DNA of 64,000 nucleotides, taken from contig BQMF02000428.1 in assembly GCA_027922465.2 (NCBI GenBank), positions 62,001-126,000 on the forward strand. Reading direction: 5' to 3'. The notes under the pieces are model-generated. The model was not told the DNA's origin. It saw nothing but the letters and a program-made list of their open reading frames with translations, and did not search any database. Source of the stretch: Turritopsis dohrnii. Its lineage: Eukaryota > Cnidaria > Hydrozoa > Anthoathecata > Oceaniidae. The translations under genes and the position numbers were made by a program. This document shows, piece by piece, positions 35,076 to 46,219 of the stretch (positions are counted from its first letter, which is position 1; each line of letters begins with the position of its first letter).

Positions 35076-35714
35076 TATGATGATTAACTCCTGTAAGTAA
35101 AAATCACTTACAAGAAGAAAAGGACGTGTTTAATAAATGCAACCAGCAAAAATTCAAATATTGAATCTTAAATTATTTTTCTAGATTTGAAAAATATTTT
35201 GGAACATAATATCTCAAAAACATTTTCTAGCCCTAGCTTTCAAAAAAAGACAATATTAAAAATATTTTTCTGGATTTCAATTTATTTATTTTTCTTGATT
35301 TTAAAATATATTTCTTGACTTTGAAAGATATTTCCTGATTTCAAATATATTTCTGGATCTCAAAATTATTTATCGAATGACCCTTGTCGGCTTCCGTAGA
35401 AAAGACATAAATGCCATAATAAATGTATTATTACATGACATTAAATTAAATAGGAGAAAGACAAAAACCAAAAGAAACATTCCAAAACTTTTATCTTCCA
35501 TTTTTATTCACTGCAAGTATTCACACTACAAAACTTCATAAGATGTCGAAAATTATTTTCTTGCAAACCTCACAAATCTTTTCCACGTGTATTTTAGTTT
35601 ATATTAAGTTGTTTTTCCTTTTGATTTACTTTTGAGAACACTTCAGATGGAGATCAGTAAATAATCAGAATGCGTATAATTTTTGTTTTAATGGAAACAC
35701 TTTCTATTGTCTTA

Positions 35715-36050
35715 TAACAAGATTCGCAAAAATGCGACTATATATTTCCCCAAAGTTGCAAAACTTTTATCAATTATTGTGTGTACATAGAATACCATAA
35801 GAAAAGTGGTATAACTACCATCAGCGCAAATAAAAATGCTGTCCATACTAATCAGGGTAGAATTCAATTTAATACCACAAAAGAAGTTATTTCGAACTTA
35901 TTATGAAATGAAGATATTCCTGGTCATGTGACATGGTTTCTCTTATAATTTTTGCTGAGGAGTTAAAAAAAGTTATGAGTTATGAGAAGTTATTATGGAC
36001 AAAGCTAAAAATTGGAAGACCTAAATGCAACTAATATTTCCCCTTAAACA
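35715..36050. repeat. Interspersed repeat R2, copy 1
   Basis: It matches 55640-55950 in inverse orientation: 'gattcgcaaaaatgcgacta', 'atatatttccccaaagttgc', 'gctgaggagttaaaaaaag' and 'gacctaaatgcaactaatat' all recur. About 330 bp, non-coding, family unknown. Confidence 0.75.
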
Positions 36051-37271
36051 ACTGAATATCAACAACTGCATCAATATGTATAAGGTAAATTCATCATAAT
36101 AAACGTATGATCTTCATTGCTGCAGAAGCTTGACATGCTTTTACACAGTAATATCATGGGAAACAATGTAATTCAACAGAACACAGCTTTTTGTAACTCG
36201 TATTAAACTATTTTACAACATCATACAATGAAATTTGTTTACAAGTTTACAAAAGAAGAAAAGAAAATTGTCAAACCTAATTTTAATACGAAATTTGAGT
36301 TCTGGTTTGATTTAATTTAGAGATTCTTATGTTGGATTGTGTTTTGATTTATGTTTGTTGTTTGTGTAAGGAAAGTTGACAGTATAAATATTATATGTAT
36401 ACTTTTTACAAAAAAAAATATCATAATACAGTATCAAAACAGTATGCCTGATCATGGAATTAATCCATAGTATCCAGCCTATCCAGGCCAGGGAAGCACA
36501 TGCAACCAGGTTCTTTCAAGTCATTATCTGTCTCAATCCTGTGTATAAAAATATTGTACGTAATTTTTCTGGAACCTTATTGCATATACGACATCACGTT
36601 TTTACTTGCTGTTTTTGTAATGTACTCTTTGAATTAACATAATTGGTTGAACTACTTGTTCTCCACGTATAAAAGGTTTCCCTTGTGGCTGTACATCATG
36701 TGCGTGCTGTGTCAGTTCAGTTTGGCTATACATTCTGTATAGCTATATACATTATCCTGTCAAATCAGGATGTAAAATAAAAATAAATCTTCAGCCTGTA
36801 TTGATAATGAATTTTCGTCTTTGCACTGAAATCACAGCTTCAATGTTTTGCTGTTCCAAACATTTAACTACCAACCAATCATCCATAGCATTATTGTTAT
36901 CAACAAAAACAAAACAATTTTTTTCTGCATTTTACACGTTCATTAAAAAGTTTTTACAAAACCTTTCATAACAACACTGAACTAAAACGATTATTTCCAT
37001 CATTTAACAACCTTTTATCTTTTGAATCATTTTAAAAGCTGGCAGAAAAAGCAAAGTCTTCTACTGACAATCTGCACTGACTGAAAAAAAATGGCACACT
37101 ACTTCACTGTAGACTAGCCTCTATTCTTATCTACTTTGGCGGCTAGGTGAAAATTCAATACTGAACCGCGGCTATAAAAGTGAACGAAAAGAAGGAGAAG
37201 AAGGAGAAGGAAATGCCGGTTTTAACATATATTTCGCCCCCTACGGGGAAATATATAACAAAATGGTTCAA

Positions 37272-37384
37272 AGGCAGTGGCGGATCTAGAGGTATGTCGA
37301 AATTTGTGAAGGAGAGCATTAACATGGTTAGATTGCTAACACTCTGCTACACAAATTTCGACATATCTCTAGATCCGCCACTGA
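37272..37384. mobile_element. 113-bp palindromic MITE, hAT-like ends
   Basis: CAGTGGCGGATCTAGAG and its exact inverse CTCTAGATCCGCCACTG bound the element, and the arms continue to 'cgaaatttgtg'. The end CAGTGGCGG recalls hAT transposons. The flanks share AAAGG on both sides. A second, partial copy with the same left end lies at 59909. Confidence 0.75.
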
Positions 37385-37667
37385 AAGGTGTTTCCATTAA
37401 AAACGGAGATCTGAAGACGCGACGCTACGATATATCGTTTTAATGGAAACGGAGTCTTAATACACTAAACAGTGTAATAGCTAACAACAAACGAGGTAAT
37501 AAGAAGTTTCGAACTGATAGGCTTTACTAACAAAAAAAACAATATAACCAAATTTGAAGTATCGATGTATTTTCAGCAAGCATAAGTAACTAAAACTTCC
37601 ATTTTTATGCAGACCTAATTGATTTATATTCATTCTTTCATGAATTATTTCATATAATATCAAAGAA

Positions 37668-37865
37668 AACGTCTTTTTAAATGTTTGATATGTAAAACCT
37701 TTCGAAGGCTGCGTTCCTTCATTAGACTTTGCATTACGTTATTAGCGGAGTGTCGCGGACTCTAAATCGCAGACTAATTGCCATTTCGGCCGGAGTAGTA
37801 GTAGGAGGAGGAGGAGTCCACGGGTGTTTTAATACGGTATTCGCTTTCGCTGCTACCGTAAAAAA
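37668..37865. repeat. Interspersed repeat R3, copy 2
   Basis: It is the partner of 45-255 in the same orientation, beginning 'aaatgtttgatatgtaaaac' and ending 'gctgctaccgtaaaaa'. No gene. Confidence 0.75.
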
Positions 37866-37869
37866 CAAG

Positions 37870-39365
37870 TGCAAAAATTTGAAAAAACAAAAAAAAATAT
37901 GACATGACCTCACTTATACTTTAGTATCTCAAGATATAATAAAGCAATGAAAAGAGTAATCACGTATTTGAAATCTACGATAAAATTCTGATTAAAACAT
38001 CACTGTTACAAAGAAAAATTAAACTTTCGATATTTTGGGACTTTTGACTAGGGAACCACCTTAAACATTATAGTGTCGTTTGAGAATAAGAGGTTCGGAA
38101 TTCCCGAGATAGGAAACCGTGTTGCGCTGTATGACATAATGACATGACTTGAACATATTAATTGACTTTTTCTTTTTCTTTTTTTTTTTTCTCACTCTGT
38201 CTGTCAATCCTATCCCCATTGAGGGAAAACAAAACAAAACAAAACAACGGAAGGCAAAACCAAGATTCAAGTTGTTGTCATCATCTTTTAAGTGTCAAGT
38301 TGTCCTCTTGTCTTGTTTAACCAGACACCAAGCCTTCGATATATCTTTCTGTTGTAAGATAACTAATTTATACATAATACATGTGTCATTCAAGCAATAG
38401 AGACTTTAAACCATAAAGTTTGCATAGACGCAAACATACTTTAAACTGCAAACAATTTTGTACCCAGGCTTTGTACTCAGGCTTTTCTGTAGATATGGTA
38501 CCATTTATATACCACCGTATCTACTAGTGTGTCATTGGCATACTTTCAACGAAACAAGTGTTTGTTTGATTTGAAACATTGTTAAAATGAACCCTTCGTA
38601 TGAAACATTGATTCACCGATGTGTTACATTTATTGCGACAATATATTTGCAGTTATCAACTCATCATCATGTCTACAATCCTGGCTAAAACATCATGACG
38701 CTCCCCTTCACCCACCATCAATGTTATCAAAGTTTCTTGGGGCCCCTACCTGGACACAATTCAAAACATTGAGGCTGGGAGGGGGTGTTTGAATTCTTCA
38801 TGAAAAACATCAATACTGCCATGATTTATCCAAGGATTATCTGAATTTTAAGAATAAAAATGGAAAGTGGTCTTCCAAGTATAATGACACTTTCAAGACT
38901 GACAACATGTGTTGGCAGCCATGTTGCTCCCTGTCACAATTCGTGTCATTTTAAACAAAATCGCAGCCGAAATTCGTGCATTTTAACATAAAATCAAAAC
39001 AAAAGGAAAATGGCGCCACTGAAAACAGGCTTTGCAGCTTGTAAATGAACACCTTTGTCAATTCAAACATGTACATACTCTATATATGCTGTCATGAATA
39101 TGTGATATAAGAAATAACCAAAGTTAACATGGCATAGTGGGTCAAATGATAAAGAATACAAACCGGTCTATGAAAATATATACAAGATGTGTGTGAACTC
39201 AACAGAAACAAACTTCCTTTCTTTTAAGCCGTGTAAACAAAACTAGGTGAACAATAAAATGGATGACAGTCAGTCGGGCGCACTTGATTTTACGAAAAGC
39301 CTTGGAAGTCAAGGAAGGAATTTTGCGCTCGTTGCAGTAGCCCAGCGGGCACAAGACGTCTTTGA
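37870..39365. other. Intergenic, nothing recognised
   Basis: Poly-T/A runs and low-complexity tracts (for example 38220-38250, repeated aaaac). The frames at 38061-38400 and 39199-39504 show no domain features. Confidence 0.4.
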
Positions 39366-40008
39366 GACGTCTCACTTTAATCGTAAAAGGGTCGTTTGGT
39401 TTTGAGATCATTTTGCGACGTCGTAGGGACGTCTGAAAATGGGACGTCGCAATTGGGATTCTTTTACGATCAATTTGGACCTGATAAAAATTTTCAAATT
39501 TCATTCTGCAGTCATTAAACAGTATAAATCGAGTAATACTAACATGCTTATTGCCCCCGCAGCGAGCGTAAGCGAGCGAGGAGGCATAGTAGTTTCACGA
39601 GATAGGCAAATGTCAGTTCCGATTTTGTTCTTCATCATCATCTTCCAACTTTCGTGTTGACGTTACACGGTGGAATATAATTAATTAGCTGACTTTGCTT
39701 TTTTTCCCGTTTCAAAGCATGGTACTGTAAGTGGGATGTTTTTTCGTATCTCTTTCCTAATTTATTATTATATTATACTATGTTATTTAGGAAGTTCGTA
39801 TGCTAAAATTGCTTAGACATTTTTCATATTACTTTTGTGTTGTTTTAGTGAAGTGAACGACTAGGATTTTGAAGCACAGCTTGAAATCTGAAATTTTGCC
39901 AACAACATTTTACTTTGTATATGTTTTAGCTCTAAATAATCTTTCGTTCGATAAATTTTATTCAATGCACTGATTTTTGGCAGATCTTGCCTTAAAAAGA
40001 TTTTAATT

Positions 40009-40110
40009 GGATTTTTGTGTGTGCAAGAAAGCCTACGAATTGTCGTTCTTCGTGTTTTCCTTCTTTCTGTCCTTCCCCAAACCTGGTGTGATCATGATCA
40101 ATAAAACCTT
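40009..40110 (+). mobile_element. HINE-like 5' end, solitary
   Basis: GGATTTTTGTGTGTGCAAGAAAGCC and the following 'ttctgtccttccccaaacct' match the first 90 bp of the HINE elements at 22380 and 27625 with substitutions. No 3' hairpin is found nearby, so this is an old or truncated copy. Confidence 0.55.
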
Positions 40111-40404
40111 CTTTTATTTTTTCTTGATTTTTATGTAAACTTTGGCTATTTCTTGTTTCGAATCAAAGTTTGAAACGCAGATTTCTAATGGATTTTTCGC
40201 TTTAGTTTTTTTTTTTGATAACGTTTTTTTTCTTTCTTTTGGCTCTTACAGAATTTCTTTAACAAATGTTTATCTTATTTTGATTATAAAATACGTAACC
40301 ATGGTTTCAGTTCACACATTTCTTTTGTTTGTAGCAAATACTTTCTGATGTTACTTGTTAAGCCTTAATTACACTTTTTGAAAGGTATAAATTAGCATCA
40401 GTGT

Positions 40405-41082
40405 TGTACTGCCAGTAAATGTTGCAATCGCCAGTAAATGTCGCAAACGCCAGTAAATGTCACAAAATTGCCAGTAAGTGTCGCAATTCAACAGTAAGTG
40501 TCGCAAAATCGCCAGTAAGTGTCGCAACAGTAAATGTCGTAAAAAAATTAAAAATCAACAGTAAATGTCGCAACTTTATAATTTCAAATTTCTAACCAAT
40601 ATCTTCTCCATCCTTGTTTTGAACTCGACACTGATCATTCTGATCAAGATATCGTACTACTCATCCCAGAGTACGCTGATGGACCTACACGACATGTCAC
40701 AGAGATTGCAAAATATAAAAATAAGACAGCTATAATTTTCAACATTATGTTTCACTTAGCAAGTTACTTTTACTTTTTTCGCTTATACTTCCCAAAGTGA
40801 GTCCTGACCGATTGATTTAAGCAACAGGTCTTTCCTTTTCATACCCTCCACATTATATGATCAAAATCACATTGTGTAAGTTTGCGACATTTGCTGTTGA
40901 TTTTGAAAAACATTACCACATTTATTGTTAAAAAAAATTAAAACAAATGAAAATTCTAGTTGTGACACTTACTGGCGATTTTGCGACACTTACTGTTGAA
41001 TTGCGACACTTACTGGCAATTTTGCGACATTTACTGGCGTTTGCGACATTTACTGGCGATTGCGACATTTACTGGCAGTACA
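40405..41082. mobile_element. MITE with 'gccagtaaatgtcgcaa' iterons
   Basis: The ends TGTACTGCCAGTAAATG and CATTTACTGGCAGTACA are inverted, flanked by AGTGT on both sides (5 bp). Each end has five to seven tandem units of about 18 bp, inverted between ends. The 678-bp element has no gene. Confidence 0.85.
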
Positions 41083-41521
41083 AGTGTGACATAGGACCAA
41101 GAAATAACAAACAGTAACAAAGTTTTCCTTGTTTTTGTTTCCGTTGTATAGCTTGCAATGTATAGCTTGCAATGTATAGCTTGCTGTGTGTACAAATTGG
41201 AATGCTTGAGGGCGGGGGCATTTTTAGCTAAAGCTACATGCTAGTATAGTATTTACATTCGTATCGAAGTCTGTTTATTGGTCGTGTGAGGGATGATTTT
41301 ACGACGTTTTTGGGACGTCTTTATACAGATTAAATAACGACCTTCGAAACAATTATCAACTTAGGATCATTTTGCGACGTCGTAAAGACGTTTGAAAATG
41401 GAACGTCGCAATTGGGATCCTTTTACGATCAATTTGGGACCTGATAAAAATTTTCAAATTTCATTCTGCAGTCCTTAAACAGTATAAATCGAGTAACACT
41501 AACATGCTTATATAGAATATA

Positions 41522-42093
41522 CAGTGTGTTTCGTAATGTTGGAAATGGAAATTTTAAAGTTGTTTTTTTAAATGAATATACCGAATTTCATAATAATTTT
41601 TACATCAATGGAAAGCCATTTTCAAGCTCTTTCGGCTAGGATATTTTTGTGAAAAATGAAAAAGTGGCTTTTGAAAAAATAAGGAAAATGTTATCGAAAA
41701 ATGTAATTAAATTTTTAATGGTCGATTAACACGTAGTTTAATTACATCGTGCTTATTGTTTCAAAACACTAAATCCATTCAAATTTTTTATTAATTTTAT
41801 GTTTGCGCTGAGACCCCCAAATTTGTTTATTGTTTTCCAAATTGCTGTCATTGTTTCAAAAAATCTTTTCTTTTCATTCACATCTTAATCGACCATTAAA
41901 AATTTAATTACATTTTTCCAAGACATTTTCCTTATTTTTTCAAACACCACTTTTTCATTTTTCACAAAAACATGCTATCCGAAAGAACTTCAAAATGGCT
42001 TTCCAACGGTGTAAATATTGTTTTTAAATTCGGTATATTCATTTAAAAAAACAGCTTTAAAATTTCCATTTCCAACATTACGAAACACACTGT
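41522..42093. mobile_element. Long-armed MITE, Tc1/mariner-like ends
   Basis: The arms of about 210 bp (41522-41735 and 41880-42093) are near-perfect inverted repeats starting CAGTGTGTTTCGTAATGTTG. TA flanks both ends. This long palindrome would form a strong hairpin when transcribed. No transposase. Confidence 0.85.
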
Positions 42094-43059
42094 ACATTCG
42101 TATCGAATTCTTTTTCTTGGTCGTGTGAGGGATGATTTTACGACGTTTTTGGGACGTCTTTATACAGATTAAATTACGACCTTCGAAAGAATTATAAATT
42201 TTCAAAAGCGATTAGTCAACAAAGATTTATCGAATATCTTTTACTACAGTTGCATTTAAAGTTGATTTAAAGAATTTAAAATAGACCAATCACAAATACG
42301 TAAGACAAAGAGAAATTCGCGGGTTATAAAATTCACGTGTGATATAGAAAGTTTCAAAAGCAAAGACTTTCTTGTAAGAAAAAGTTAATACTGTTAATAA
42401 TGATACATGTAACATAAGTTTCGATAAAAGAAGTTTAGATAAATCTTAGAAGAATTAATTAAACATGGCGTTTTGTCAAAGGTAAACTGGCGAAGTCGAA
42501 ATGGAAAAACACCTTGAAAAGATACGATCCTGTTCGATGAAAATAATGGTGAGTTTCTGTTTTCTGAATCCATTCGGTGGGTATATTTATGCATATTTAT
42601 ACATTCTTTCCACTTTGGAATTTTGGCGAGGGTCTCCGTCTGTCAAGAATACCCCATCCGACATGGCTATGCTGCATTTCTGGAACGCCAACGAAAAGTA
42701 TTTTCTGGCGAATTCCGCAAATTTCGCTCCCGTTAGCGTCCACGTGTAGTGCTTACACAAAACAACTCCGTTTTTGTGGGGGATGCCTACGAAGAAATTC
42801 ACCATGCGACCATAGCTTCGCTAAATTTTTCGTCTTTCTTGCAATAAGCCTTTGCAAATGAGTCTTTGTTTCTTGTCCACTTCTGTGAGGAAGTCCTTCT
42901 TCTTTGTCTGCACGTTCCTTTTCAAAATCCTCCTCACAGTTTTGTTGCTTGTTGTGTTACTCAGTCCGGCTTCCTCCTAAATACGCTTGTAGAATCAAAA
43001 TAGTGATCCCAAAAATATTGTTGTCTCATAACTGACATAAAAATTGAATAGAGATTGCT

Positions 43060-43845
43060 TGTTTTGTTGAGATAAGCGTAGGTGTTACTCCATTATTTAA
43101 GGAAATGTCATCGCCTATATAAATAGTTTCGACCAAAGTTGTGAACTATTTCCTATTCCAATTGCAACATCTATTGCCCAAATTCATTATCTTTCAAGTC
43201 TTTCCTTTAGCAACAAATTGATTAAAGCTTTATGGCCAACTTGGTCCAAGAGAAAACGAAAAATCTTTTTAATGTGCTCTACATTATAATGATAATCAGT
43301 TACCTAAATTCATGCCAGGAAAAAAGGCATTAATAAAGGATGAATACGAACTGAAAACAAACTGAAATTTTTCGGTATTGCATTAATCAGAATTTATCGT
43401 GTATGTTTCTTTAACAAGTTGTGATTCCGTTGTCACTAATCTTCAGCCTTTGAAGTTTAAGTCATGTTTTCCATTTTTTCATGCGCGAACCAGAATTGTA
43501 TGACTGTTTAAGTGAACCTCACTTTCCAATGCGCGATATAAAACTAACTTTGTTTGCATGCGATCGCAAAAAAACATGACAACCGTTAAAAGAATGTAAA
43601 CATTACAAGAAAAAAAGAGTATGAAGTATTTTGCAAAAGGATGTCGTTCCTAACCCATATCATTTTCAGACATTTTCTTGCTAAACTGTTACCAAGAACC
43701 TCTTAGAAATCAAACCCAACAGCTCTCTTATAACGATCTTACTACATGTTACTGTTCCAGCTTATCATTGATCGAAGTTTGCATTCTCTAAAAAGTAAGT
43801 ACAATACAATACAAAAACAACACCAACACGCTTCCTTGAAATTTT

Positions 43846-43880
<35 letters not shown>

Positions 43881-44500
43881 GAAATAAACGGAGGGATTCT
43901 TCTGCTCTTTCAAGATTTGTCACGGCAACAAGAGCAACAACGAACAGGTCATCGGATGTTTCAATACAAAGACTAATGTCTCATAATCAGTATAAGAATT
44001 GAATAAATGACCTGAAATCATTTTTTTGTTGTTGAAATAAGCGGAAGTATCCTTTTGTTCTTTCAAGATTTGTCATTGCCTATCTAAAACGATTCGAACA
44101 AATTTGTGAACTATCCTCTGTTGTAACTCCCATATGAAAACAAGTAAGTCAATTAAAACATCTAAAAGCCGAATTCACAATCTTTTCTTTGTCACCAAAC
44201 TGAATAAAGCTTTGTAGGCAACTTCATTCAAGAAAAAACGAAAAAACGTTTTAATTTGCTTACAGCATCATAATAACAATCAGTAATTGTAATTAGAATT
44301 TATGCCATGATTGCAGGCATTCATTAAGGATGGGAATAAACTGAAATAACAAGTTGACCGAACCAGATGTAATTTATACTCATTACAGTCTATGAATTCT
44401 AAGTCATGTTTTCATTTTCGTGGTTGAAGAGCAATTGTATGACTATTAAGGTAAATATGTGATCTCATTACAAGCCATAAAGTAACTTATTTTTCCATAC
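43060..44500. repeat. Tandem duplication of a peptide-gene promoter region
   Basis: 43060-43560 and 44020-44500 align with a period of about 960 bp: 'ttgtgaactat', 'aaactgaataaagctttgta' and close variants, and 'aagtcatgtttt...gaattgtatgactgttt'. Both contain a TATA-like or start-proximal motif and a promoter-like region also seen before genes 1 and 2. Only the second copy leads to a coding exon (gene 3). Confidence 0.7.
43842..43880. repeat. (TTG)n microsatellite
   Basis: Thirteen or so TTG units lie in the region upstream of gene 3. The complementary CAA repeat is translated in gene 4, but here the orientation is opposite and there is no supported coding use. Confidence 0.8.
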
Positions 44501-44502
44501 AG

Positions 44503-44887
44503 AGCTTTAAAATATATCATGAAGGAGGCAAACATCATAGCAGTATTTCTTGTTGGGAGCCTTTTCTTTGCTGTAATACAGACCAGAGAATATCACCAAA
44601 GGAAGCTCGACGCGACACAAGCCCCCGAAATTAAAGTGGACGAAAGTCAGACCCGCGGAAGCAAAGTTGACGAAAGCTACACCCACGAAAATAAAGTGGA
44701 CGACACACAGACCCGTGAAAGCAAGGTCGACAGCGATCCACTTTTTAGGGCACGTCGACCGTTAAAATCAAAATGCGAAAAACGCAATATACTATCTTGT
44801 ACGAAAAAGTGCTATTGGAAAAGATGCGTTAAAATTTGTAAATACCATATAGTTAGTGTTTGCATGAGGATTGGGATTCGAAGCTAA
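44503..44887 (+). CDS. Cysteine-rich secreted prepropeptide 3 (six Cys, repeat propeptide)
   Basis: The coding frame is 44519-44887 (122 aa), in an exon after the acceptor tttttccatacag (44502). The best donor is acaa|gtaagt at 44144, giving a 359-bp 5'-UTR intron like the paralogs; another GTAAGT at 43795 is possible. After the signal peptide (IIAVFLVGSLFFAVIQ) comes an acidic propeptide made of four roughly 10-residue repeats ending KVD[ED][ST], where genes 1 and 2 have one. RARRP marks the likely cleavage site. The mature part is strongly basic with six cysteines spaced exactly C-x7-C-x3-C-x4-C-x3-C-x7-C. The C-terminus is -MRIGIRS, longer than in genes 1 and 2. The acidic pro-part facing a cationic mature part is a common arrangement of host-defence or venom precursors; the role is not proven. 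Confidence 0.88.
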
Positions 44888-45352
44888 GCAATCAATATTA
44901 TTATCAATGAACTTTTGGTCTCTATTTGTAACTGAGCTAAAATGAAATGTGTATGTAAAAAATTGAGATTCTTTACAGCATAAATGTGCACGATAGACAC
45001 GTAAACACTTTATCACGAACTTATTTGTTTCTGACAGTGGTGTTGTTGAAAGGAAAATATAGGTTTTATTTCAATATACTGATGCTATTGAAATCATTCG
45101 AAAATTTTTAATTCTCTTTACCTCCTTGCTTTCTCGACATTTAGGTTACCACAGTATAACTTGTGAACTATCTTTGCAGTGGCGCTGATAATATTTATGA
45201 TATTTTTTACTTTTCCGTTGCAAAATGGATCATAGAATTTTATCTAAATCAAGATCCACTTCAAATATCCGTATTAAAATTTCACTGCACAATTCCTTTA
45301 TTGTAACGTGTAAATATAATGACATCAAAACCCTCTTTTGCAATTTAAGAAA

Positions 45353-46219
45353 TACTAGCCGTCAAGACGGCGTCGCTCGCCGCCCATGTCCACCTGCTCT
45401 GTATCACTGTATCAATAAACGTCAAATTTCCTTATAAACGGCTCGTACAACCAGAAGCAGATTCGAAGTCACAACCTCTGGTAAAACCAATCTTTTATCA
45501 GTGTAACAATACACTCAAAACATATAGAGAGAAAACTTCAACTTTTTATTAACTTTTGTTTTAAAAAAGTTACGCGCTCTAACATGGGTGCTATCAAACG
45601 TAAGGGGGAAATGGTTTCTCTTCTTAAAAAGATCACACGGGAGGAGAGAAGAAAAGGCACGTGCTAAATGAATAAAGTGAATAAAAAAAACGTTCGATCT
45701 GATATAAAATAAAATAGATTAAAAGAAATCGATTAAAGACAACTATTATGACAAAAGCAAAAAAAAATATTTTGTTTTATGATACTCTTTTTTTACCTAG
45801 AGGTTTTTAAACATTTTGATTACTCGAAAAAAAAGTTCACCCGTCTCAGACAGTCAGGCAAGGATACGTTAGGATACACTGGCAAACCGAGATGCTACCA
45901 CGTTCTGCCACGGCTGCTTTTTGTCCAAAATGTTTTATCAGTTAGTTTGTTTGTATTTAGTTGATGTATTGTTTTCAAAGCCAAGTCAACGTGGAATATA
46001 AAACTAACAAAATAATAAAAACGAAACGTTATTCCTATTAGTTCATCAGCCAAAAAAAGTCACGTTCGATTGGGGTTGCAATGTATTTGCTTCGAACTCA
46101 CGTCACACACAAAAGAAGAAATAATTTCACTCACAACTCAATCAACCATTTTGCGTGACTTACAAACAAACGAACAAACAAACAAACAAACAAACAGAGA
46201 ATCGGCTATTAATATATAG
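45353..46219. mobile_element. R1 interspersed repeat, copy a
   Basis: It starts CTAGCCGTCAAGACGGCG, a GC-rich palindromic head, and ends (caaa)n followed by 'gagaatcggctattaatata'. About 865 bp; no convincing ORF. It is inserted into sequence whose uninterrupted version is at 48365-48600 ('gttaagaaatatatttgtaa'). The family class is unknown. Confidence 0.8.

Larger units (their letters stand above)
29968..35398. mobile_element. IS3EU-like DNA transposon B with HECT ligase and integrase
   Basis: The left end TATGGAAGCCGAGAAGG pairs with the right end, inverse of TACGGAAGCCGACAAGG. GAAAAG flanks both (29962-29967; 35399-35404), a 6-bp duplication. Inside the ends are inverted arrays of 'tcaaaatcgagaaatattt' units (30000-30155; 35160-35370). 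The HECT gene (+) and integrase gene (-) converge with about 0.4 kb between them, the same plan as element A but half the size because introns are fewer and shorter. Both genes carry frameshifts. Confidence 0.88.
26757..37456. mobile_element. Harbinger-like TIR element enclosing element B
   Basis: The left end GACTCCGTTTCCATTAAGAC and the right end (inverse of GACTCCGTTTCCATTAAAAC) extend as an imperfect repeat of about 45 bp, plus an inner GTTTCCATTAAAA on both sides. TTA flanks both ends (26754-26756; 37457-37459). A 3-bp TWA duplication is characteristic of PIF/Harbinger. Inside its own sequence are a THAP-like fragment and many 'taatggaaac' motifs. Later insertions include a HINE, a small MITE, element B and an hAT-like MITE. 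No intact transposase remains. Confidence 0.7.
39370..42190. repeat. Tandemly duplicated unit, each copy split by a different insertion
   Basis: The unit part 'gatcattttgcgacgtcgta...aacatgctta' occurs at 39400-39550 and 41365-41512. The unit part 'cattcgtatcgaa...gacgtctttatacagatta' occurs at 41258-41360 and 42095-42175. The first copy is separated by a 1.7-kb insertion (39551-41240, bounded by TGCCCCCGC and GCGGGGGCA). The second is separated by a 570-bp MITE at 41522-42093. Confidence 0.7.

Noticed and set aside
43746..43976. 76-codon frame with a poly-valine run upstream of gene 3
   Set aside because: The valines come from a TTG microsatellite; there is no family cysteine module and the region is 5'-flank sequence duplicated at 44.0 kb.
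45779..45964. Recurring frame 'LRQSGKDTLGYTGK' in several R1 copies
   Set aside because: It differs in frame and stops between copies, so it is repeat sequence and not a conserved R1 protein.
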